From Methanothrix sp. (GTDB taxonomy: Archaea; Halobacteriota; Methanosarcinia; Methanotrichales; Methanotrichaceae), in NCBI GenBank assembly GCA_003162615.1, contig PMNG01000015.1:10863-26611 (forward strand): DNA of 15,749 bases, written 5' to 3'. Positions 1-6,785 of this stretch are shown piece after piece. A program made the position numbers and the translations under genes. The first letter of the stretch is position 1, and every line of letters starts with the position of its first letter. The notes beneath the pieces were generated by a model, which searched no databases, was not told where the DNA came from, and was given only the letters and a program-made list of their open reading frames with translations.

Positions 1-2
1 TG

Positions 3-149
3 GATGTTGGTTTCGTGGACGTATATGGTGCCTGGATGGATCGAGTTAAGACTGGAACGCCTCTGAATTCTTTGATCATTCCGGGGCTGGATCATCCAAA
101 CGAGGCTGGGTACCGGATAATAGCTGAGGAACTGATGAAGCTATTCTAG
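3..149 (+). CDS. SGNH/GDSL-type hydrolase, C-terminal end only (partial)
   Basis: This is the last 48 residues of a protein whose start lies before the window. The frame is open from base 3 and ends at TAG 147-149. The tail contains LDHPNEAGY followed by an amphipathic helix (RIIAEELMKLF). A D-x-x-H-P-N-x-x-G-Y block close to the C-terminus is typical of block V of SGNH/GDSL esterases and lipases, where the Asp and His belong to the catalytic triad (family knowledge). No other family block is inside the window, so the assignment rests on this one motif. The gene downstream starts 41 bases later. Substrate and cellular location cannot be read from this fragment. Confidence 0.6.
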   Translation, partial: DVGFVDVYGAWMDRVKTGTPLNSLIIPGLDHPNEAGYRIIAEELMKLF

Positions 150-190
150 GGTGCAAAATTTGAACTCTGAACAACTCGATATATTTAATC

Positions 191-385
191 ATGAAGCATG
201 AAAAGACCGTGGAGGTCTGCCCTGTTTGCGGAAGCTCAGATCTCTATTACGAGGTGGGAGGCTATACTGGCAAGATCTACCACTGCAAGAACTGCGATTA
301 CGTGGGAGCCCTGATCGTGGAGGCGGACGAAGAGATGGCTAAGGCGATTAGAGAGGATTATGAGTGTAAAGAGAAAGGAGACTGA
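191..385 (+). CDS. small zinc-ribbon protein
   Basis: A 64-residue acidic protein. Residues 10-13 (CPVC) and 32-35 (CKNC) form two CxxC knuckles about 20 residues apart, the usual spacing for a zinc ribbon binding one zinc ion. The segment between them (SSDLYYEVGGYTGKIYH) is rich in aromatic and beta-forming residues, and the C-terminal third is a charged helix (EADEEMAKAIREDYE). Proteins of this size and type are common in methanogens and generally lack an assigned function; nucleic-acid or protein contact is plausible but not shown. There is no clear Shine-Dalgarno sequence before ATG 191. An AT-rich TATA-like stretch (about 179-187) lies too close to the start to be its promoter, so the real promoter may be further upstream. 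Confidence 0.8.
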   Translation: MKHEKTVEVCPVCGSSDLYYEVGGYTGKIYHCKNCDYVGALIVEADEEMAKAIREDYECKEKGD

Positions 386-403
386 ACGCATTGTCTTCCC
401 CTA

Positions 404-1027
404 ATGTTGTGGTGGTCGAAAATGATTGTTGATATGATTTTTCTATCCGTTAATGTCGTCTCTAATAATTCATCAATGGCTCAAAGCTTCAGCCAATATC
501 TGAGCGGAAGTACTCCCGAATGGATACGAGTGCTCGTTAGTGTTTTTATTGGTTGGTTATTAAATGCTTCGTGGGATTATTATAAACATAATCGAGATTC
601 GAAAGAAATGGAGGAATATCTATTAACAAGTATTGCACTAGAATTGGGAACAAATGCAGGCATATTAAACATAAATAATGAAAATTTAGAAAAAGAGATT
701 CGTGAAGGTATATCCTCAACTAGCTATTTAACACCTCTTCGTAGAGATTGCATGAATTTGGTATTGTTGAACATACCCAAAAGATTTGAGCCCAGGAAAT
801 TGGGTAACAAAAGACTTGATAGTTTTTTAAATATTTCATATGGCATATTTAATATGAACGAACTTATTCATAGCAGAGAAATTTATAGACTGAATAATCT
901 CCCGATAGATCCGGCATCTAAAGCTAATGTATATTATAAACATAATATTTCTGTTTATGACAAAAAAATCCTGGACGATACGGAAATAGTAATGAAGTAT
1001 ATGAATATTTTGAAACAAGCACTGTAA
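404..1027 (+). CDS. AT-rich single-pass membrane protein of unknown function
   Basis: I do not recognise this 207-residue protein. It has a hydrophobic stretch near residues 40-56 (WIRVLVSVFIGWLLNASW) followed by a basic/charged run, consistent with one membrane helix and a soluble C-terminal domain of about 145 residues predicted to be mostly helical, with no Cys or obvious catalytic motif. The upstream leader (residues 1-26) is also hydrophobic. The start is uncertain: ATG 404 has no ribosome-binding site, while ATG 422 (residue 7) is preceded six bases earlier by GTGGTGG. Base composition is strikingly AT-rich, with many ATA, TTA and AAT codons, unlike the GC-richer genes around it, which suggests recent acquisition. 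It starts 18 bases after the zinc-ribbon gene and may be co-transcribed with it. Confidence 0.6.
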   Translation: MLWWSKMIVDMIFLSVNVVSNNSSMAQSFSQYLSGSTPEWIRVLVSVFIGWLLNASWDYYKHNRDSKEMEEYLLTSIALELGTNAGILNINNENLEKEIREGISSTSYLTPLRRDCMNLVLLNIPKRFEPRKLGNKRLDSFLNISYGIFNMNELIHSREIYRLNNLPIDPASKANVYYKHNISVYDKKILDDTEIVMKYMNILKQAL

Positions 1028-1066
1028 AGATTTGATGTATCTGATCAATTGCCGTTCACCAACCAT

Positions 1067-1093
1067 CGGGCCTCCGCATATATCTTAGGCCCG
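1067..1093. repeat. 7-base inverted repeat, possible terminator hairpin
   Basis: CGGGCCT (1067-1073) and AGGCCCG (1087-1093) are perfect reverse complements separated by 13 mostly AT bases. The hairpin lies 40 bases after the stop of the AT-rich membrane-protein gene and just before the end of the minus-strand coding remnant. It could end transcription from either side. No oligo-T tract follows, so the role is uncertain. Confidence 0.35.
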
Positions 1094-1109
1094 TGAATGG
1101 GCGTACCTC

Positions 1110-1343
1110 TCACTTATCGTTTCCATTAACCGCCTTCAATTTACCCTCTTTTCTCAGCTCTTCGACGATCCTCATTACCAAATTGAAGTCAAGTTCAAGT
1201 CTCTGCTATCTCAACGGGCCAAGCCTCTCGCGTCATCTTTAGATATCCAGGATCTCTTTCTTGACAGTCACATAATCAACATCCTTGCATTTAATGACCC
1301 TCGATCTCTGACGGTCTCTGCAGAATAATTGTACCTCTACCAA
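1110..1343 (-). pseudogene. degenerate coding remnant over three frames
   Basis: Read on the minus strand, three consecutive segments in different frames look protein-like and join end to end. The first (1343 down to TAA 1239-1241) includes KCKDVDYVTVKKEILDI. The second (ATG 1234-1236 onward) reads MTREAWPVEIAET and stops. The third (to TGA 1110-1112) includes LDFNLVMRIVEELRKEGKL and ends in GNDK. The charged helical look of the last segment resembles a small winged-helix or regulatory protein, but I cannot name the family. The simplest reading is a gene disabled by at least two indels. Chance reading frames are the alternative, since each piece is only 13-40 residues long. Confidence 0.4.
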
Positions 1344-1365
1344 CTTCTTTCAAAATTTAGAAACA

Positions 1366-1371
1366 TTTAAA
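1366..1371 (+). promoter_or_regulatory. TATA box of the VOC-family gene
   Basis: TTTAAA within an AT-rich stretch sits 27-32 bases before ATG 1398. Archaeal transcription usually starts about 25 bases after the TATA box, which puts the transcript start at or next to the ATG. No Shine-Dalgarno sequence precedes the ATG, so a leaderless message is the natural reading. Confidence 0.5.
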
Positions 1372-1397
1372 GCGTTACAAGTCCTACTACTATTATT

Positions 1398-1771
1398 ATG
1401 AAAGACGCAATAACCTGGTTCGACATTCCCACAGAGGATTTTGATCGTGCGGTTAAGTTCTATTCTGACATTCTTGGCCAACCGATCCGCGTCGACACTT
1501 TCATGGGGCAGAAGCTAGAGGTTTCTTCCCCATGGATGGAACGGAAGGTGTAGGCGGCGACTTAGTGCCGCCAGGGATGGGGAATAAGCCCTGCGCTAAT
1601 GGTACTCGCGTTTACCTTAGCTGTCAAGGGATAATCGATGAGGTCATAGGAAGAGTAGAAACGTCGGGCGGAAAGATCATCGCACCGAAATTCAAGATCG
1701 GCGATATGGGCTGGATTGCAACTATCATGGACACTGAGGGAAATACCGTCGGCTTGCACAGTTTCAAGTGA
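1398..1771 (+). pseudogene. VOC (glyoxalase/bleomycin-resistance fold) protein, frameshifted
   Basis: Two overlapping frames together make one VOC-fold protein. Frame one starts at ATG 1398 and reads ITWFDIPTEDFDRAVKFYSD, the classic first beta-alpha unit of VOC proteins; it runs off frame and stops at TAG 1551-1553. The second frame carries FFPMDGTEGVGGDLVPP through to DTEGNTVGLHSFK and stops at 1769-1771. Restoring a single base in the T/C run at about 1521-1531 gives a continuous protein of about 124 residues, the normal length for the family. Both halves are well conserved in character, so the lesion is recent or is a sequencing error in a pyrimidine run. Family members act as lyases, dioxygenases or drug-binding proteins; no substrate can be inferred. 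A leaderless TATA promoter lies upstream. Confidence 0.8.
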
Positions 1772-1805
1772 TAATCCTTTAGATATCCGCAGGTTATCGC
1801 TGCTG

Positions 1806-1859
1806 CCTTCTTTCTTTTCGAAGAAGGATTGTACTTCTGGCGCTGCCTTTTGTAGCGCC
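1806..1859. terminator. two tandem hairpins between convergent genes
   Basis: Two perfect short stem-loops lie between the stop of the VOC gene (+) and the stop of the PIN toxin gene (-). Stem one is CCTTCTT (1806-1812) with AAGAAGG (1821-1827). Stem two is GGCGCT (1839-1844) with AGCGCC (1854-1859). Pyrimidine-rich, T-containing DNA follows on the plus strand (CTCATCTTTTTCTTC near 1872-1886), which fits archaeal T-tract termination. The position suggests a bidirectional terminator; this is inference. Confidence 0.4.
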
Positions 1860-1922
1860 CTTGTTTACCAACTCATCTTTTTCTTCAGGGTCTCTCTGGC
1901 CCCTACTACAATAGGACAACTC

Positions 1923-2420
1923 TTACGGCTTCCACTGAGTTATTCCCTCAACCCTCTCGAAATCGTTGTTGTTTGTGGCGATGTTGGTTACTTCGTTCAG
2001 CCTCATCATTGCAAGGTGGATTGCATCAGCAGCCATTAGGCTGTATCTTCTGGATAGCACTACGAAATCAGGGAAAAGTGCTCCATCCAACAAGCCGAGA
2101 TTGAAGTTCTTTATGAGTTCCATCTCCACCCAGACGATCTTCAGCTCATCGATTATCTCAGGCCTTTCCTTGAACAGCTTCTTGGCCTTCCGAACTTCGA
2201 CTCCGTAGACGCTGGAGATCTCTGCCACCGTGAGCTTGTGGAAAACCTCGCTCAGGACGAAGTCCGAAGAACACCCTTTGATCTCCTTGTTTTCCACGCG
2301 GGTGAGAAGATCTCTGCAATTCCGACCGAAAGTGGGGTGATCGAAAGCTGAGTAAAGGAAGATGTTTGCGTCTATGAATACCTTCTCGCCATCCGGAATC
2401 TCTGTTAGCTTCAATCTCAC
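1923..2420 (-). CDS. PIN-domain ribonuclease toxin (VapC-like)
   Basis: A 165-residue PIN-domain protein. The acidic residues expected to hold Mg2+ are visible: Asp17 in FIDANIF, Glu58 in SDFVLSEVF, Asp132 in AADAIHLA and Asp153 in TNNNDF. This four-acid pattern is typical of PIN endoribonucleases of type II toxin-antitoxin systems, which cut RNA when freed from the antitoxin (family knowledge). It starts at GTG 2418-2420, and this GTG overlaps the TGA (2417-2419) of the upstream antitoxin gene, so the two are translationally coupled; no later start keeps the first PIN strand intact. The length is at the upper end for VapC because of an insertion between the Glu58 region and Asp132 (about residues 75-120). 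The active site appears complete. The target RNA cannot be predicted. Confidence 0.88.
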   Translation of the reverse strand: MRLKLTEIPDGEKVFIDANIFLYSAFDHPTFGRNCRDLLTRVENKEIKGCSSDFVLSEVFHKLTVAEISSVYGVEVRKAKKLFKERPEIIDELKIVWVEMELIKNFNLGLLDGALFPDFVVLSRRYSLMAADAIHLAMMRLNEVTNIATNNNDFERVEGITQWKP

Positions 2421-2596
2421 AACTCCATATCGATAATCTCGTCGGCTGTCTTTTCGTCTATCTTCAGTCGCCCGTGAAACTCATCAACCGGGGGCCTCCG
2501 GACCTCAATCTCTACCTCCTCGCCTTCTCGCAGTTTGATGTCCCTAAGAGGCTTCAGCACCTTGTCCTCGTATCTGGCTTTGACCCTTATTACCAT
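2417..2596 (-). CDS. AF2212/DUF104-type antitoxin
   Basis: A 59-residue protein from ATG 2594-2596 to TGA 2417-2419. The N-terminus MVIRVKARYEDKVLKPL and the following REGEEVEIEV are the hallmark of the AF2212-like (DUF104) family, small beta-rich proteins commonly encoded just upstream of PIN toxins in archaea. The C-terminal part (VDEFHGRLKIDEKTADEII) would be the toxin-binding tail, by analogy with other type II antitoxins. The stop codon overlaps the toxin start, fixing the order antitoxin then toxin. GGTGGCGGTG precedes the start as a weak ribosome-binding site. Such pairs normally repress their own promoter, which here would lie in the 2597-2699 spacer; that is inference. Confidence 0.85.
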   Translation of the reverse strand: MVIRVKARYEDKVLKPLRDIKLREGEEVEIEVRRPPVDEFHGRLKIDEKTADEIIDMEL

Positions 2597-2637
2597 AGCA
2601 CCGCCACCAATAATCTCGACTATTGAGTGCCCTTAGT

Positions 2638-2645
2638 CTATAAAG
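2638..2645 (-). promoter_or_regulatory. TATA box of the antitoxin-toxin operon
   Basis: On the minus strand the spacer reads AACTTTATAGAC. CTTTATAG lies about 42-49 bases upstream of the antitoxin ATG, leaving a leader of roughly 15-20 bases that would carry the GGTGGCGGTG site. It stands back-to-back with the plus-strand TATA box at 2670-2677. Confidence 0.45.
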
Positions 2646-2669
2646 TTAATTAATAGTGTCAGCAGACTC

Positions 2670-2677
2670 TTTATATC
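2670..2677 (+). promoter_or_regulatory. TATA box of the cysteine-rich membrane protein gene
   Basis: TTTATATC lies 23-30 bases before ATG 2700, so transcription should start at or next to that ATG and the message would be leaderless. This spacing also favours ATG 2700 over the in-frame TTG 2694 as the start. About 25 bases separate it from the divergent TATA box of the toxin-antitoxin operon. Confidence 0.55.
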
Positions 2678-2699
2678 ACCGAGGACTAAGGCGTTGTCT

Positions 2700-2924
2700 A
2701 TGGGCAAGATTCCTGCAAAGTGCAAGGACTGGAAAGTAGCCAACTCGCCCCTCACCCGTTGGTGGTGCAATCTGGTCTGCGGAGGGTGCACTGGCGGCAG
2801 GCTGTGCGAGCACTGGTGCATCGTGGCCGAGAGGTTCGGCTCCTGGACGCTACTAATAACTCTGGTGTTTCCTGTGATTGTACTGATCATCTTGCTGTGG
2901 CAAGCTCTGAGGGGCCTAGTTTAA
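2700..2924 (+). CDS. small cysteine-rich membrane protein
   Basis: A 74-residue protein I cannot assign to a family. Six cysteines fall at residues 8, 23, 27, 30, 36 and 40; five of them form a C-x3-C-x2-C-x5-C-x3-C cluster with flanking Trp and His (WWC, EHWC), which looks like a metal or Fe-S site or a disulfide knot. One hydrophobic helix follows (about residues 50-68, LLITLVFPVIVLIILLW), with a short basic tail. The Cys cluster therefore sits on one membrane face. The start is chosen as ATG 2700 because the TATA box at 2670-2677 predicts a leaderless transcript beginning there. The gene is divergent from the toxin-antitoxin pair and ends just before the metG promoter. The Cys pattern and clean promoter argue that it is real. 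Confidence 0.6.
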   Translation: MGKIPAKCKDWKVANSPLTRWWCNLVCGGCTGGRLCEHWCIVAERFGSWTLLITLVFPVIVLIILLWQALRGLV

Positions 2925-2928
2925 ACTA

Positions 2929-2937
2929 TTTATATAA
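2929..2937 (+). promoter_or_regulatory. TATA box of the metG-atwA-rpa-radA-pgp operon
   Basis: TTTATATAA inside a long AT run (about 2920-2950) is the strongest promoter-like element in the window. It predicts transcription from about 2960 and a leader of some 50 bases before metG. No comparable element lies in the short gaps between the next genes, which supports one main promoter for the run. Confidence 0.6.
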
Positions 2938-3008
2938 TTTAATTTAGTTAACATATTCTTCTGGCGGTTGGGAAACCTATATCTCCCTGTTACGCATACC
3001 AGTAGGCG

Positions 3009-5039
3009 GTGTTCTCATTGTCTCCGGGCAACGATCGTATCCTTGTAACCTGCGGCCTACCATATGCCAATGGCCCCTGCCACCTAGGCCACCTAAGAAC
3101 CTACGTACCAGCGGACATCTTCGTAAGAGGCATGAGAAAGATGGGCAAGGACGTCCTTTTCGTCTGCGGCACCGATGCCCATGGAACGCCAATTGTTGTC
3201 AACGCCGAGGCTCAAGGTACCACGCCAAAGGAGCTGGTGGCCAAGTACCACGCCCACTTCGACCAGATCTTCAAGGGTATGAACGTGAAGTTCGACCTCT
3301 TCGGCGACACAGACGATCCTGAAAGTCACCACCGGACTCAGGAGATTGTGAAAGCCCTGGTGGAGAAAGGCCACGTCTACCCCAAAGAGATCGAGCTGGC
3401 CTACTGCCCGGTGTGCGACAGATTCCTGCCCGACAGGTACGTAGAGGGCATCTGCCCATACTGCGGCGTCTCCGCACGGGGCGACGAGTGTGACCAAGGC
3501 TGCGGCCGCCACCTGGAGCCCGGAGAGATCAAGAACGCCGTGTGCAAGGTCTGCGGCGGAAAGGCCGAGTACCGAAAGCAGATCCACTACTTCTTCAAGC
3601 TCTCAGAGTTCAAGGACTTCCTCCTGAAGTATCTGGAGACCCTAGGAGGAACGGCAAGCGCCAGGAACTATGCGGCCGAGTGGGTACGCATGGAGCTGAA
3701 AGACTGGTGCATTACCCGCAGCATGTCCTGGGGAATAAAGTTTCCCGGGCACGACGAGCTTGTAGTTTACGTCTGGGTGGATGCCCCCATCGGCTACGTA
3801 GCCTTCACAGAGGAGTGGTGTGCCCAAAACAACAGGGACTGGAAGGAGTACTGGCAGGACGGGGCAAAGATCGTCCACTTCATCGGCGGCGATATAGTCT
3901 ACCATCACTGCATCTTCTGGCCGGCAATGCTCAAAGGGGCGGAATACACTCTGCCATCGGCAGTCGTGGCCAGCGGAATGCTCAAGATCGACGATAAGAA
4001 GTTCTCCAAGAGCCGAGGCTATGTGATCTGGGTCAAGGACGACTACCTGGATCGTGGATTGCACCCCGACCTTCTCAGGTATTACCTTGCAAGCTACACC
4101 GCCCACAACAAGGAGGTCAACTTCGCCTGGAAGATCTTCGGGGATAAGGTGAACACTGAGCTGGCTGGAGCATTCGGCAACTTCCTGAACAGAACTCTCA
4201 CTTTTACCATCAAGAACTTCGAGGATATGACACCTCCGGGAGAGATAGACCCCGAGGTTATCTCAAGAATTGAAGGAACGATCAGGGAGGTAGAATTGGG
4301 TCTGGAGGAGTACGAGTTCAAGAAGGCCATCGATAGTGTGATGACACTGGCCGACTATGGGAACTCCTACTTCCAGTCCCACGAGCCCTGGAAGCTCGTG
4401 AAGGCAGACAAAGAGTTGGCTGGATCTGTGCTGCGGTCGTGCCTGCAGATCGCCAAAGCGCTCGTCATTCTGATGGACCCGGTCATGCCCTCCAAGATGG
4501 AGGACGCCTGGAGACAGTTGGGGTTGGAAGGGACCGTAGGGGCACAGCGCTTTGAAGAGGCTGCCGTTCCCTTGCCTGTGGGCCGCAAGCTAGGAAAGCC
4601 GGAGATCCTCTTTGGCAAGATGGAGGACGCAACGATCAAGGAACTGGACGACATCTTCAAAGAGAGGATGATCCAGGCAGAATCAAAAGACAAAAAGGAG
4701 AAGAACAAGTTGATGGAGACCATTTCCTTTGAACAGTTCAAGGGCATAGACCTGAGGGTGGGAGAGATAAAAGAGGCCGAGAGGATTAAGGGCTCCAACA
4801 AGCTTCTCAAGCTCGTAGTGGACATAGGCACAGAGAATAGACAGGTGGTGGCAGGCATCGCTGAGACCTACACGCCTGAGGACCTGGTAGGAACCCAGGC
4901 TGTGGTCGTGGCCAACCTAGAGAGAGCTAAGCTCTTCGGCGTGGAATCACAGGCGATGCTCCTGGCAGCCGATATCGGCGGAAAGGCATTGCTGTTAAGA
5001 CCGCAGGAAAGGGTAGAGCCGGGGACAAAGGTAAGGTAG
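3009..5039 (+). CDS. metG: methionyl-tRNA synthetase
   Basis: Cytoplasmic class I synthetase that charges tRNA-Met with methionine using ATP. From the longest start it is 676 residues. The Rossmann fold carries the HIGH-type motif HLGH (25-28) and the KMSKS-type loop KFSKS (331-335). The inserted zinc domain has two knuckles: C133/C136 with C149/C152, and C161/C165 with C179/C182. The methionine-site region includes the conserved VWVDAPIGY (about 255-263). An anticodon-binding helical domain follows, then a charged linker (about 540-572) and a C-terminal EMAP/Trbp111-type OB tRNA-binding domain (573-676). All elements of a full-length archaeal enzyme are present. The start is ambiguous: GTG 3009 is the longest, but AGGCGGTG (3004-3011) sits six bases before TTG 3018, which would give a 673-residue protein. 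It is the first gene of the operon; atwA begins 8 bases after its stop. Confidence 0.97.
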   Translation: MFSLSPGNDRILVTCGLPYANGPCHLGHLRTYVPADIFVRGMRKMGKDVLFVCGTDAHGTPIVVNAEAQGTTPKELVAKYHAHFDQIFKGMNVKFDLFGDTDDPESHHRTQEIVKALVEKGHVYPKEIELAYCPVCDRFLPDRYVEGICPYCGVSARGDECDQGCGRHLEPGEIKNAVCKVCGGKAEYRKQIHYFFKLSEFKDFLLKYLETLGGTASARNYAAEWVRMELKDWCITRSMSWGIKFPGHDELVVYVWVDAPIGYVAFTEEWCAQNNRDWKEYWQDGAKIVHFIGGDIVYHHCIFWPAMLKGAEYTLPSAVVASGMLKIDDKKFSKSRGYVIWVKDDYLDRGLHPDLLRYYLASYTAHNKEVNFAWKIFGDKVNTELAGAFGNFLNRTLTFTIKNFEDMTPPGEIDPEVISRIEGTIREVELGLEEYEFKKAIDSVMTLADYGNSYFQSHEPWKLVKADKELAGSVLRSCLQIAKALVILMDPVMPSKMEDAWRQLGLEGTVGAQRFEEAAVPLPVGRKLGKPEILFGKMEDATIKELDDIFKERMIQAESKDKKEKNKLMETISFEQFKGIDLRVGEIKEAERIKGSNKLLKLVVDIGTENRQVVAGIAETYTPEDLVGTQAVVVANLERAKLFGVESQAMLLAADIGGKALLLRPQERVEPGTKVR

Positions 5040-5047
5040 AGATCGAT

Positions 5048-6766
5048 ATGCTTCAAGTTGAGAATTTATCCAAGTCTTATACAATAGACGGAATAGAGGT
5101 CGCAGCGCTGAAGGACATCAGCTTTTCCGTCAAACCCGGTGAGATCCTGGGGTTCGTTGGCAAGAGCGGTGGCGGCAAAACCACGCTGATGAAGATCCTG
5201 CGAGGGATGGAGCCATTCGACTCCGGCAAGATCGTCATGGGCGAGTTGACTGTGATGCCCGAGTCGGGAGACGACGTCAAGAGGGAACAGATGAGGCTAT
5301 CGGCCATCCATCTGCAGAGGGATTTTGCGCTGTGGACCGAGTCCGTTCTGAAGAACGTTGTCATGCGGGTTTACTCCAGAGAGACCGGCTATGAGGTCCT
5401 GCCAATCCCTGAGTTGGGCAACTACGACGACCTTTACAAGGAGGCAATGTACTACCTCCGGCTGGTGGGATTGGAGAAGAAGGCTCACCAGCTTGCCACC
5501 CTCCTTTCCGGTGGTGAGAAGCAGAGGCTTCTGATTGCGAGACAACTGGCCAAGAAGCCCAGGTTCTTGCTGTTGGACGAGCCAGCTACAATGGCGTGCC
5601 CAGCCACCAAGCAAGAGGTTCTGGACGCCGTTTTGAACGTGAACAGAGAGCTGGGATTGACCATTCTGGTTGTCTCTCACCTGCCCGAGGTCCACCAGTA
5701 TCTGGACGACAGGCTGATCTGGCTGGATAATGGAAGGATAGTGGATCAGGGTAAGCCCGCCGAGATTCTGGAGAAGTTCCTATCAGGCATAGGCGTAGCT
5801 GAACCTCTTGCCTCTAGAGATAATCCGGAGCCGATCATCCGCGTCGAGGGGCTGAACAAGAGGAGCTACCTGGTTGGCCCGGGTGAGGTTCTAAATATTG
5901 AGAATCTCAGCTTCGACATCAATGAAGGAGAGATCACCTCAATAATAGGATCATCCGGATCTGGCAAGACCACTATTCTCAAGATAATCGAGGGCTTGAG
6001 GCCTTCAGACGAGGGATCCGTGCTCTACCGGCTGGGCGATAGATGGGTTGACATCATCTCCTATTCGCCCTCCAGAATGGAGGTCAGAAGATCCTTGGGC
6101 ATAATGTACCAAGAGTTTGCTCTATCCCTGAGTGAAACCATAATAGAGCAGATAGCTTACCAGCTGGGAGTAAAAGGCCAGAATGTCATAGAGCACGCCA
6201 GATCTATGGCCGAGGAGAACGGGATCAGCGACAAGGTCTTGGATCTTATTTACACGCTGACGGACATGCAAGAAGAGGAGGCAAAAACAGTGCTCGAATC
6301 CATGGGGTTGACAAGGGATGTTTTCAAGGATCTTTTCCCCAGGTTCCCAACAACTGAGGCCCTTGAGTTCGCAGAGCCGGTCTTCAAGCTCATGGACCTC
6401 GACCCCTCCGTCCTGACGAAGCTGTCCGAACAGCTCAGCGGTGGAGAGAGGGTCAGGGCATCCATTGCAATCCTACTGGCGGCCAAACCCAGGATACTGA
6501 TCCTGGACGAGCCCTTTGGTGACATTGATCCTATCACTCTTAGAGAGGTATCGAACGCCCTGAAGAAGATCAACAGAGAGCTGGGAACTACCATCCTCCT
6601 AGTCAGTCATCACGTTGACTTCGTGCGTGAGATTTCTCACCGAGCAATTCTGATAGAGGATGGGGCCATATCGGCCGACGGCAACCCCGATGAGGTCTGC
6701 AATGCTTTCCTTTCCAGGTGCGGAGCAGCCTACCTTAAGCGGCCTGCAGGCCAGGTCCTGACTTGA
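5048..6766 (+). CDS. atwA: methyl-coenzyme M reductase activation component A2 (tandem ABC ATPase)
   Basis: A soluble 572-residue protein with two ABC ATPase domains and no membrane segments. Component A2 supplies ATP-driven activation of the nickel F430 enzyme methyl-CoM reductase in methanogens (family knowledge). Domain 1: Walker A 38-45 (GKSGGGKT), Q-loop Gln90, signature LSGGE 153-157, Walker B ending D177-E178, switch His211. Domain 2: Walker A 301-308 (GSSGSGKT), signature LSGGE 463-467, Walker B ending D487-E488, D-loop GDIDP (491-495), switch His521. Domain 1 has TMACPATK where a normal D-loop would have G-L-D, a feature I associate with AtwA proteins; this and the long insert between Walker A and signature of domain 2 separate it from ordinary transporter ATPases. 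A weak ribosome-binding site overlaps the end of metG, implying coupling. RLI/ABCE1 is excluded because no N-terminal Fe-S domain is present. Confidence 0.9.
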   Translation: MLQVENLSKSYTIDGIEVAALKDISFSVKPGEILGFVGKSGGGKTTLMKILRGMEPFDSGKIVMGELTVMPESGDDVKREQMRLSAIHLQRDFALWTESVLKNVVMRVYSRETGYEVLPIPELGNYDDLYKEAMYYLRLVGLEKKAHQLATLLSGGEKQRLLIARQLAKKPRFLLLDEPATMACPATKQEVLDAVLNVNRELGLTILVVSHLPEVHQYLDDRLIWLDNGRIVDQGKPAEILEKFLSGIGVAEPLASRDNPEPIIRVEGLNKRSYLVGPGEVLNIENLSFDINEGEITSIIGSSGSGKTTILKIIEGLRPSDEGSVLYRLGDRWVDIISYSPSRMEVRRSLGIMYQEFALSLSETIIEQIAYQLGVKGQNVIEHARSMAEENGISDKVLDLIYTLTDMQEEEAKTVLESMGLTRDVFKDLFPRFPTTEALEFAEPVFKLMDLDPSVLTKLSEQLSGGERVRASIAILLAAKPRILILDEPFGDIDPITLREVSNALKKINRELGTTILLVSHHVDFVREISHRAILIEDGAISADGNPDEVCNAFLSRCGAAYLKRPAGQVLT

Positions 6767-6785
6767 ATATTTGATGTGATTTGAT

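Noticed and set aside
1237..1788. A 12-base word, CTTTAGATATCC, occurring at 1237-1248 and 1777-1788
   Set aside because: It flanks the VOC region like a direct repeat, but it is short, lacks any element between the copies, and could be chance.
2633..2890. Minus-strand 85-codon frame opposite the Cys-rich small gene
   Set aside because: It would overlap the divergent promoters and lacks a start signal, whereas the plus frame has a good TATA box and a hydrophobic helix.
3093..4858. Long minus-strand open frames opposite metG
   Set aside because: They are antisense shadows caused by the GC-rich codon bias of metG; none has a recognisable motif.
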